Positions 17,125 to 24,494 of a stretch of 64,000 nucleotides of DNA are shown piece after piece. Origin of the DNA: Legionella sp. PC997 (GTDB taxonomy: Bacteria > Pseudomonadota > Gammaproteobacteria > Legionellales > Legionellaceae); assembly GCF_014109825.1 (NCBI RefSeq), contig NZ_CP059577.1, positions 62,001 to 126,000 on the forward strand, given 5' to 3'. The first letter of the stretch is position 1. Every line of letters begins with the position of its first letter. A program made the translations under genes and the position numbers. The notes below the pieces were generated by a model. The model worked only from the letters and a program-made list of their open reading frames with translations. It did not search any database and was not told the origin of the DNA.

Positions 17125-17948
17125 CTAGGTTAGCCTTATTAAGGCGCAAGGATCTTTTAGATTTATTGATAACTTTTGATCGATAATTCTACTTAATATA
17201 AAATCAGCACAGGGTTTTACAAGCACATTAATATCATCCCAATATTCATCTTCCAAACCAATGCATATGTGTTTCGCTCTGTTCATCACGGGCTGATACA
17301 TTTTAGGTAGACGATCAATCACCCAATCTGCTGCTATAGGTTTCGATCGAATCTCATTAGTTTCTAATGTACTCCAAATCCGTGCATAGGTTAGTAATAC
17401 ATTTCGAGTGTCCTGTTCAAGTTCCGCTGAAAGTCTATCAAGATCATGAAGCATCGCGTTTATAAAGTCGCTATATGGGACCGGGTCTAATAGTTGCTTA
17501 GGGCTTTCCCCCATCAATGTATGACTCTTCAATAAGACCTGCGTGATAATCAGCGCAAGATCCGGCATTGCACGATCAGACCATGGTTCAAAATTTCCCA
17601 TTTCAAATGATGAGCGAAGCCATTCGCCATATTGGAAATCAAAAAGGGGTGGATAAATCCAAGGATTAATTGCGACCCTTTCCACAAGGGTCATTTCTAT
17701 AGGTGGCTTCGTACTTTTCATGTAAATGCCTGATATTTGGAGTAGATGGTTAGTCAACTCCATCTTTTCTTTTGACGTTGTGGTACGATTTGTTACAACA
17801 AATAAATCAATGTCACTGTATTTTTGCAAACCACCTATAAGATAAGAACCATAAAGATAACTCCCAAAAGCTCTGCGCCTAAAATCTTTGTTAGTACCTC
17901 AAGACATTCATTGAGTTGTTGCTTTACATCACTGTTGTTTTCCATCAT
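17125..17948 (-). pseudogene. ANT(3'')/AadA-like aminoglycoside nucleotidyltransferase, frameshifted
   Basis: The downstream frame (from 17829) begins in the nucleotidyltransferase core with YSDIDLFVV, followed by the AadA-like ending. The missing N-terminus is present in another frame: ATG at 17948 or 17945, then QLNECLEVLTKILGAELLG, and after a shift YLYGSYLIGGLQ leads straight into YSDID. A single base lost near 17860-17865 explains the break, and restoring it gives a protein of about 274 residues, a normal size. It starts inside the end of the HEPN gene. The catalytic GS...SDID motif is otherwise intact. A sequencing error is the main alternative. Confidence 0.7.
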
Positions 17949-18366
17949 TAACACTCAGCCATTTTTTAAAATCCTTTAACAATGCTTCTGCTTGAGCAAT
18001 ACAAGTTATTACTGCACTCTCAGGAATAATATCGCCAGAATAATCTGCAATATTGCGTTGTTTACGCATAGCATCCAATATAATCACTGTTTTTTTATCA
18101 ATACCTAAAGTCTGAGGCAATAACTGAATCATCGTTTGATGATGTCCTGGTTTAGAAGTCAAGGTTCGATATCCATGAGATTGAAGTGCTGCATTTGCTA
18201 TTTGCATAATTGCTTTATAGGCAGCATCAAAGCGATTCTCCGCGCTAACCAAGTCAATTTTTGAATCCACAATATTACGTTCAGCAGCATGCAAAAGCCG
18301 ATTTATGGTATCTGGGTGAGGTGGTATTTTTTCCAGGCTGATGCCAATTAAATTATCCAAGGTCAT
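17929..18366 (-). CDS. HEPN domain protein, partner of MNT nucleotidyltransferase
   Basis: A 145-residue helical protein with HEPN features: an N-terminal RLLHAAERNIVDSKI helix, FDAAYKAIMQIANAALQSHGYRTLTSKPGHHQTMI (core FDAAYKAIMQ and GHHQTM), and a late RKQRNIADYSG motif resembling the HEPN R...N...Y.G signature. In type VII-like modules a HEPN RNase toxin is silenced by nucleotidylation from an MNT partner. It overlaps the upstream HTH-MNT gene by 14 bp, supporting a coupled pair. Whether it is an active RNase is uncertain because the canonical Rx4-6H is not obvious. Confidence 0.65.
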   Translation of the reverse strand: MTLDNLIGISLEKIPPHPDTINRLLHAAERNIVDSKIDLVSAENRFDAAYKAIMQIANAALQSHGYRTLTSKPGHHQTMIQLLPQTLGIDKKTVIILDAMRKQRNIADYSGDIIPESAVITCIAQAEALLKDFKKWLSVNDGKQQ

Positions 18367-18931
18367 GTTCAGCTCCCATAATAAATAGCTTGGGATTATT
18401 TAAAACCTCCTGAATGAAAAGATCTTGTTTTTGTAAAGATGACTTCCATTGTTCCCTGGAATATATTTTGGGGTTAATTTCTCTCCCTAAACTCGCTTGG
18501 GCAGCATAAAGAGCTGCAACTGCTTCTGTAAAATCAACCTCACCAATAATAAGCACATCAATATCACTTCCAAGGTTTTCGGTTCCTTTGGCCACCGAGC
18601 CAAAAACAAAAGCTACTTCAATTTTTTCAGCTAATGGAGTTAAAAAATCAAACAACACATCCACCAAACCAGACGTTTTCTTTAAAATGCTTGAAAGCTC
18701 CGTATAAATAGGAAAATTTCGATTTGCTTGGTAATAAACTTGATTACCGCTCTGCTCGCGCAGAAGTACTTTGGATTTAGCAAGTTTGGATAGTTCTCGA
18801 TGAAGTGTACCCGCTGTGGTATTCGTTAACCGCGCAATCTCTCGGACATGATAACGCTCATCAGGATGCAGCAATAAAAGTGCCAGCACACGCCGCCGAT
18901 ATTCAGAAAACAATATTGAAGTATCAAACAT
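18353..18931 (-). CDS. Winged-helix nucleotidyltransferase (MNT antitoxin-like)
   Basis: A 192-residue protein. Residues 1-75 form an ArsR-type winged helix (YHVREIARLTNTTAGTLHREL), and the rest is a minimal nucleotidyltransferase with FGSVAKG followed by SDIDVLIIG, the metal-binding Asp pair. The fusion fits a DNA-binding MNT antitoxin that both represses its operon and modifies its HEPN partner; this is inferred from the family. It overlaps the HEPN gene by 14 bp and is the first gene of a three-gene set with the ANT(3'')-like frame. Confidence 0.78.
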   Translation of the reverse strand: MFDTSILFSEYRRRVLALLLLHPDERYHVREIARLTNTTAGTLHRELSKLAKSKVLLREQSGNQVYYQANRNFPIYTELSSILKKTSGLVDVLFDFLTPLAEKIEVAFVFGSVAKGTENLGSDIDVLIIGEVDFTEAVAALYAAQASLGREINPKIYSREQWKSSLQKQDLFIQEVLNNPKLFIMGAEHDLG

Positions 18932-19062
18932 GATTTTTATGTTGAAGCCAACTAAGCTTCAATCATAGCCTAAAAAGCTACACCATTCAATCAGATAAAT
19001 AAGAAAACCATAAAAAGAAATATCCGTTATAAATCAACTATCCACTGTATCAGTTTAACACG

Positions 19063-19105
19063 CAACCAATGACCTCAATGATCTTGTAGATATCGAAACT
19101 TAAGG
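19063..19105 (+). repeat. Direct repeat, left copy
   Basis: The segment CAACCAATGACCTCAATG followed by ATCTTGT (19063-19087) matches 27147-27171 at 24 of 25 positions. After a 3-bp gap, similarity continues through TATCGAAACTTAAGG. Both copies have the same orientation, and CCACTG lies about 20 bp upstream of each. It may be an attachment-site remnant or a shared decayed element. Confidence 0.6.
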
Positions 19106-19222
19106 GCTCAGTCTTGAGAAAGCATGAAATGGTATTTCCCAATTACGTAATTGTCTTATTGGAAATAAAATGGGGCCTTGAAATTAAAGTTCTTTTCAAA
19201 AATCAATAAACACCTACTTCTA

Positions 19223-20107
19223 TTACCATGGCTTCATATTAAAAGGAGATGGGTTAAAAATTTCTTGTTCCCCATCCTCAGATGTATTATGTATCTCCTC
19301 ATTAGCTTCTTGTTTGGAGAGTTGATTTTTATTAGACGGTCTTGGTTCTCTTGAAAGTGGACTTGCAGTAAGGCCTTGCTCTTTCGTTACCTCATCTCTT
19401 TCTTGTGCTTTCGGACTGGGTACGGGCACTAAATTATTTGCTAGCTGTTGAATAAATGCATCGTATAAAGCTAATGTGGGCATGGTAATGCGAAGAGAAC
19501 ATATGCTTCCCTCCTCATCTTGAAGGATTTGTATGCAATCATCAGAAAGATGATTTTCTTCTTTAAATTCATTGAATTCTTTTATAATCGCTTCCATGAA
19601 TTTTTTTAATTCTTCTCTTTGTTCTTCAGTTAATTTACTAGGTTCACATTGTAATTTAATTGAAAGAGTCATTGATACGCGATCACTATCAACCAGCAAT
19701 AATCCTTTGGCGATCAATTCCGCAATTATTTCTGGGTCAAAACCAGACTCTAAATCAAGTTCTTCTGAACCAAACACGCCTACCAATTCATCTTCAGACC
19801 CAACTGCTTTGCCAGGTTTAGTTAGGAATTTAACTTCACCAGGACTCGCTTTTTCCTCAGATGTCTTCTTATCAGAGGTGGCACTATCACCTCCGCTACC
19901 ACCTGCGCCATGTCCGGAACAAAGGCGCTTAGGTGCGATTTCTTTAAAACAAGTCCCGCAGCGTACTTTTGCACCTTCCTCAGCAGCCTCTTTTTTTTCT
20001 GCTTCCTTTCTAAATTGTTGTAAAGCTAATGCTATAGAGGAGGTTTTGGGTTCATCTGCCGTTATGGATTCAAGGACAGGCTGATGTTGTTCTTTGTCTT
20101 TTTTCAT
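19223..20107 (-). CDS. Unknown protein with putative zinc-binding cysteines, regulon member
   Basis: About 294 residues with no family I recognise. The N-terminal third is charged and has CGTCFKE near a later CSGHG, reminiscent of a small metal site, followed by a Gly/Ser-rich linker. The middle (about 110-215) looks folded, with alternating strands and helices and many Glu residues. The C-terminal part is Ser/Pro/Glu-rich and disordered, ending in NMKPW. There is no signal peptide. Acidic, disorder-rich ends occur in Dot/Icm effectors, so translocation is possible but speculative. Start at 20107: TGGAG lies seven bases before this ATG and overlaps the alternative ATG at 20131. It is driven by the shared box promoter at 20168-20210. 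Confidence 0.6.
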   Translation of the reverse strand: MKKDKEQHQPVLESITADEPKTSSIALALQQFRKEAEKKEAAEEGAKVRCGTCFKEIAPKRLCSGHGAGGSGGDSATSDKKTSEEKASPGEVKFLTKPGKAVGSEDELVGVFGSEELDLESGFDPEIIAELIAKGLLLVDSDRVSMTLSIKLQCEPSKLTEEQREELKKFMEAIIKEFNEFKEENHLSDDCIQILQDEEGSICSLRITMPTLALYDAFIQQLANNLVPVPSPKAQERDEVTKEQGLTASPLSREPRPSNKNQLSKQEANEEIHNTSEDGEQEIFNPSPFNMKPW

Positions 20108-20167
20108 GAGAATACTCCAGTGCAAGTTCATAATGGTTTCATCCGAATAAAGATTTACTTATCTGTT

Positions 20168-20210
20168 ATTATACCGAGTTAAAAAAACCCAATTGTATAT
20201 ATAATGTACA
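20168..20210 (-). promoter_or_regulatory. Box promoter A (17-bp box, 20 bp, TATAAT)
   Basis: On the minus strand TGTACATTATATATACA (20210-20194) is followed by exactly 20 bp and TATAAT (20173-20168). The box holds direct repeats TACATT and TACAAT with an 11-bp period, the pattern bound by OmpR/PhoB-family regulators, positioned to overlap the -35. Two nearby promoters have the same layout. Confidence 0.7.
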
Positions 20211-20220
20211 TTAATTGGGT
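20181..20220 (-). terminator. Intrinsic terminator of the ATP-grasp gene overlapping a promoter box
   Basis: On the minus strand ACCCAATT (20220-20213) and AATTGGGT (20194-20187) form a perfect 8-bp stem followed directly by seven T. The stem includes the stop codon of the ATP-grasp gene, and its loop is the 17-bp regulatory box of the next gene. Confidence 0.7.
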
Positions 20221-21545
20221 TGCTCGTTTCTTCGACTTAAAACATCGAGTACATAATCCCAAATTTTACCTGCTACATTAATTCCTTTCCCATCAGATGG
20301 ATTGAGATGTAATTCAATGTAAGGGAAGCTATTATTTTCAATAATTCCAAATTGTTGCTTATGCCATGGAAGAGAAATGTCCTGACAAATAAAATCAAGA
20401 CCTGTAAGCGGTATATTGAGTATTTTATGTACTTTTTCCAATAACAGTTTATTCTCAGGATGTATCAGGTCGATAACAGTACTGATTTTTGCACCACTAC
20501 TCATAGTAACTTTTTTGGCAATAAAGATTTGTTGTCCTTTGTTTATTACCGTATTAAGAGCAACTCCTTGGGCTGCCAAAATTTTCATTAAGTTGCTATT
20601 TCGAGTAATTTTGTAGGGATATTCACCATGTCCTTCTTTCCACGTAACTTTATTTTTTTTATCAATTAACTCTTGAAGTGTAGTTACACCATCGCCAACA
20701 ATGCTCTCAGGTTGTCGTCTCACACAAGCGATTAATGAATCATTAATAATTAATGACCGATAAACATCACCAGGAATGTGTTTTTCAACCAGCACGCGAA
20801 AATCAACCTGCTTTACTATTTTTATCGCTTCTTTTAATTCATTTGGAGTTTGAATAGTACATGAAGTATGAATACTTAGAGATTCAGATAGTGGCTTAAC
20901 CACAAGAGGAAATCCCAATGAGATACCATAGTTGTAGGCGTTTTTGCTGGAAATAAAAACCCTCCCTAAGGGGCAGGGAATTTGGCTATCTAATAATTTT
21001 TTCTTGAGGCTCCATTTATTATCATATTTAGTATCCTCATCAAAGCGTGTATTTTTTTGAGAAATAAGAGAGATTGGAGTCTGTATGAAATAATATTTTT
21101 TCCTATTGTAGACCAACTTAAAATACAGAGTATGCAAGTTAGATTCCTTAAAATTATACAGCTCTAGCCCTCTTTTTTGTGCTTCATCCCAAAATGCAAG
21201 GACACTGTTATTGAATTGTTTCCTATCAATGGTCTGAGTCTTGGTATATAGTTTTATTTTTTGGAAAATATTAATGACCAACTGATTTAATAGGTTATTG
21301 AATCGTAAAAAATCCTGCTCTGATAGGAGAAAGAGTTTAGATAAAAGATAGATAAATGGATTGAATATAAAATAATGGAATAAATTAAAAAATTTTCTTC
21401 GAAAATGAGAACGTTTTTCGGGATAGCAATGCTCACAATGTTTATTGTCCATATACGCTGTGGGAACAGGTTTTAATGATTTGCAAATGTCACGTGAAGA
21501 TTTGATTTCTTTATGTTCATCAAAATTTTTAACATAAGCGCTCAT
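20211..21545 (-). CDS. ATP-grasp ligase (cyanophycin synthetase/GshF-like)
   Basis: A 444-residue protein. The N-terminal 90 residues hold HCEHCYPEK and a hydrophobic stretch. From about residue 185 there is an ATP-grasp fold: KWSLKKKLLDSQIPCPLG, GFPLVVKPLSES, the VGDGVTTLQELID loop typical of CphA and GshF ligases, and a metal-binding end GLDFICQDI...IENNS. The family joins an amino group to a carboxylate using ATP, usually making peptides or glutathione-like compounds; the substrate is not known. GGAG stands seven bases before the ATG at 21545. It is regulated by box promoter B and ends inside a terminator hairpin. Confidence 0.78.
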   Translation of the reverse strand: MSAYVKNFDEHKEIKSSRDICKSLKPVPTAYMDNKHCEHCYPEKRSHFRRKFFNLFHYFIFNPFIYLLSKLFLLSEQDFLRFNNLLNQLVINIFQKIKLYTKTQTIDRKQFNNSVLAFWDEAQKRGLELYNFKESNLHTLYFKLVYNRKKYYFIQTPISLISQKNTRFDEDTKYDNKWSLKKKLLDSQIPCPLGRVFISSKNAYNYGISLGFPLVVKPLSESLSIHTSCTIQTPNELKEAIKIVKQVDFRVLVEKHIPGDVYRSLIINDSLIACVRRQPESIVGDGVTTLQELIDKKNKVTWKEGHGEYPYKITRNSNLMKILAAQGVALNTVINKGQQIFIAKKVTMSSGAKISTVIDLIHPENKLLLEKVHKILNIPLTGLDFICQDISLPWHKQQFGIIENNSFPYIELHLNPSDGKGINVAGKIWDYVLDVLSRRNEQPN

Positions 21546-21578
21546 AATTTATCTCCACAGATTCGCCCATTAGCTATC

Positions 21579-21621
21579 ATTATATCGAGTTAAAACAGAT
21601 CAATTGTATATAAAATGTACG
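21579..21621 (-). promoter_or_regulatory. Box promoter B (17-bp box, 20 bp, TATAAT)
   Basis: On the minus strand CGTACATTTTATATACA (21621-21605), then exactly 20 bp, then TATAAT (21584-21579). Direct repeats TACATT and TACAAT are 11 bp apart. Similarity to promoter A extends through the spacer (TTTAACTCG just before the -10). Confidence 0.7.
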
Positions 21622-21736
21622 GATGCGCCGTGTGTTTGCTTACCTACTGATATCTATGTAACACTGAACTTAAAAATCAATTCAGACTAAATTTGTTTAG
21701 AGAGTTTTCTTATTTAAAGAGGCTTAGACAGAACGA

Positions 21737-22429
21737 ATGAAAGATAAATCAATATTGCTTGTAGAAGATAACGTTAAGTTAGCAAATTACCTCAAAGAAA
21801 GCTTACAAGAAGCAGGTTATGATGTTTCTATTGAAAAACGTGGTGATAGATCGGTCTATCGCATCATTCGTGAGCAACCTTGCCTAGTAATATTAGATAT
21901 AATGCTTCCTGGCATGAATGGAGATCAAATATGCCATACCATTAGAGATGAGTATTTGGGGAAAATACTCATGCTAACAGCAATTAATGATATTGAAAGT
22001 GAAGTATCCTCTTTAAATTTAGGAGCAGATGACTACTTAACTAAACCTGTTGCAGACGAGGTTTTGAAAGCAAGAATAGAGGCATTGTTACGTCGACCCA
22101 ATTTAGTTAATAATCAAAATCAATTTCACTTTGGCAATTTTTCTATCAATTTTAGTACTAAGAGTGTTCAGCTCTTTGATGAAGAAATTTCAATAAGTAC
22201 CAGTGATTTTGAAATGCTTGCTTTGTTGGTTAAGAACCATGATAGGTTGCTGAGTCGAGATAGCATTATGTATGCTCTTTCTGGGCATGAATATGATGGG
22301 GTTGATAGAGGTATCGATTTAAAAATATCACGTTTAAGAAAGGCATTGAATGATAATAATAAAAAGCCCTATCGTATAAAAACAATTCATAAAAAAGGAT
22401 ATATATTTGTATCAGCGGCTTGGGAATAA
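21737..22429 (+). CDS. OmpR/RstA-family response regulator
   Basis: A 230-residue response regulator. The receiver (1-118) has the acidic pair E10-D11, phospho-acceptor D54 in LVILDIMLPG, and Lys103 in LTKPVA. The C-terminal winged helix (about 130-228) has the family pattern SDFEMLALLVKN and DLKISRLRKAL, ending KTIHKKGYIF. Its likely cognate kinase is at 24495-26099, on the other side of the effector-like gene. Three neighbouring promoters carry 11-bp-period direct repeats of the type bound by this family, so it is the best candidate to control them. I see no box before its own gene. Confidence 0.9.
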   Translation: MKDKSILLVEDNVKLANYLKESLQEAGYDVSIEKRGDRSVYRIIREQPCLVILDIMLPGMNGDQICHTIRDEYLGKILMLTAINDIESEVSSLNLGADDYLTKPVADEVLKARIEALLRRPNLVNNQNQFHFGNFSINFSTKSVQLFDEEISISTSDFEMLALLVKNHDRLLSRDSIMYALSGHEYDGVDRGIDLKISRLRKALNDNNKKPYRIKTIHKKGYIFVSAAWE

Positions 22430-22590
22430 ATATAGATCTCAGCCACCAATCTTATGTAAGACTTATCAAAAATAGTGAAAAATTCTTTTGCCTCGACCTT
22501 GGGATTTTTCGTCCAGTTATGAAAGCTTCACCCAATATATCGCAAATCTATAATCATTTACCCTCGACAAAAGTATCATTTTAGAACGCT

Positions 22591-22633
22591 TGTACAATAT
22601 ATATACATATGAGCCGAGTGTTTTTGATAAAAT
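22591..22633 (+). promoter_or_regulatory. Box promoter C (17-bp box, 20 bp, TAAAAT)
   Basis: TGTACAATATATATACA (22591-22607), exactly 20 bp, then TAAAAT (22628-22633). Direct repeats TACAAT and TACATA have an 11-bp period. It drives the ankyrin/caspase-like gene, whose ATG is 36 bp downstream of the -10. Confidence 0.7.
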
Positions 22634-22668
22634 CAACCTATTATTTTAAGTAATAGTCGAGATGAGCC

Positions 22669-24483
22669 ATGAAAGACGCTGCAATAGAAATCTTAATATA
22701 TAAACCAGATCCAGATCATCCACTGCCTGAAAATCAGAGGGGTGTGGTGATAAATCCTCACTTAAAACAACGGTTCAAGCAATTTGTTCCAATTGGCGTC
22801 TATTTAGAAGGCCCTGATTTGAAGTATTATTTTTTCGATCAGTGTGATAAATCCCCAAAAATCTATAGTAGTTTGGATGAACTCAAACGAGACTTACCGG
22901 AAGAACTAGACAATATATTTGAGAAAAACCCAAAATTATTTATTATGGGCCATGCTGGTGGTGGCGAATATGGTATGGGTAATTGCCATGGCCCAAGTGA
23001 GCAGTTATATGATGATAATTTTGATAATTTATTACATGGTTTTAAACGAGCATTGCCCGCACATCATGGTGAAGTTTTTGTGACTTTAGAAGGTTGTAAT
23101 ACAGACAATCAACTTAATGCTGCAGCAAACTCACAGGAAAAAACATTTTTAGAAAGAGTGTCAGTGAAACATCCAGAAATCACGTTTGGTGGAACTGGAC
23201 CATGGGATGCGCAAGATGTACAGACCGGCTTCCGATCCCTTTCGCCGGCATCCCCTATCACATCGATGGCAGGAAATATTTGGAAGGCTGGAAACAGTGT
23301 TATTTTTCATCATGGTGAATATCAAGTTGCCGTTCGAAAATCTTTATTTGCCTCAACACAAACAGCTAAAGAATTAAAAGTTAACACCCTAGAATATGCC
23401 CGTGCAATTCTAGGTAAAGACGAAGCCGATGAACTGATAGCAAAAATCGCTTTAAATCGAGATATTCTAAGCATTCAAGATTTAAAGAAAATTGATAGTT
23501 TTCCAGAATTGCGATTTGAAGGAGAAGATGTTGCAAAGTTTGTTGAACAGGAAAACCAAATATTAGGTAAAGAACAAGAAAATTATTTAAACCGTGTCCG
23601 TGATATCTTAGGTCGGGCGGATCCTATAGAACAACTGACACATAGAGATGTACTAGAACTTCTCTTAGGTTTAAAAGAACCTTCTGTATTTAAAGGTCAT
23701 GAAGACTTGCTCGAGTCAATTCTAGCTAATAAAGCTTTGTTAAACCTGGCAATGGTAAGTTGTGGAAAAGTCCTTATTGGTGGCCCAAGTAATGATGGCG
23801 TCATTGCTTTATTATTAAAACATGGCGCTGATATTAATAGTACTGATAAAAAAAGCATGACGGCTTTGCACTATGCGGTACAGAATTTTTATAATTATAG
23901 AAAAGAGCCCTTACATCTCATTAAAAAGTTAATAGAGTGTGGTGCTAGTCTTGAAGTGCGAAATGAAAAAGGACAGACTCCTATCGAGACAGCGCAAGAA
24001 CATAGCAAAGATGGACGAGTGACTGCTAGTGATAAGCTTCTCGCATCTTTGAAATCTAGCAATTCGCCACCAACTCCCTTAGAACTAAAACAATCTGTTA
24101 GACAAATATTTCAGATGAGTCAACACAAGGCTGATGAACTACTTTCATTACCTATTGCGAAACGTGAATATAGCAAATGTAGTGAAGGCACTCTTTATAT
24201 TCCTGGAGATGTAGTGGAAAAATTGCATGGAATCTTGCAATCTGCAAAGGGGAATAATGAACTATTATCGGCGTTTGAATCAGAGCTTAGTATGGTTATC
24301 AGTGCTCTTGAAAAAGGTATTGGAACTGGAGAAGTGGTTGATGGCGAGGAAGATGAATTCATCCCTAAACGTTTTGAAAATGCAAAACTCCAGTTAACAG
24401 CGGTTATGGACGCACTGGTTGAGATGAAACAAGAGATCGATACTTCAAAAGATGCTAAAGTTGGGGCCAACTTCCAAAACTAA
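22669..24483 (+). CDS. Effector-like protein: putative clan CD (caspase-like) domain plus ankyrin repeats
   Basis: A 604-residue soluble protein. In the N-terminal domain, FIMGHAGGGEYG (His95) is followed by VFVTLEGCNTDNQ (Cys143); this His...Cys spacing, with each residue at the end of a hydrophobic strand, resembles clan CD proteases (caspases, C11, the MARTX protease). Residues about 378-445 are two ankyrin repeats (IALLLKHGADINSTDKKSMT core, then LIECGASLEVRNEKGQTPIE). The C-terminus is helical and acidic (DGEEDEF). No signal peptide is seen. Ankyrin proteins with acidic tails are frequent Dot/Icm effectors in Legionella, so translocation is a reasonable inference. The protease call rests on motif shape only. 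Confidence 0.65.
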   Translation: MKDAAIEILIYKPDPDHPLPENQRGVVINPHLKQRFKQFVPIGVYLEGPDLKYYFFDQCDKSPKIYSSLDELKRDLPEELDNIFEKNPKLFIMGHAGGGEYGMGNCHGPSEQLYDDNFDNLLHGFKRALPAHHGEVFVTLEGCNTDNQLNAAANSQEKTFLERVSVKHPEITFGGTGPWDAQDVQTGFRSLSPASPITSMAGNIWKAGNSVIFHHGEYQVAVRKSLFASTQTAKELKVNTLEYARAILGKDEADELIAKIALNRDILSIQDLKKIDSFPELRFEGEDVAKFVEQENQILGKEQENYLNRVRDILGRADPIEQLTHRDVLELLLGLKEPSVFKGHEDLLESILANKALLNLAMVSCGKVLIGGPSNDGVIALLLKHGADINSTDKKSMTALHYAVQNFYNYRKEPLHLIKKLIECGASLEVRNEKGQTPIETAQEHSKDGRVTASDKLLASLKSSNSPPTPLELKQSVRQIFQMSQHKADELLSLPIAKREYSKCSEGTLYIPGDVVEKLHGILQSAKGNNELLSAFESELSMVISALEKGIGTGEVVDGEEDEFIPKRFENAKLQLTAVMDALVEMKQEIDTSKDAKVGANFQN

Positions 24484-24494
24484 AATCTTAATCG

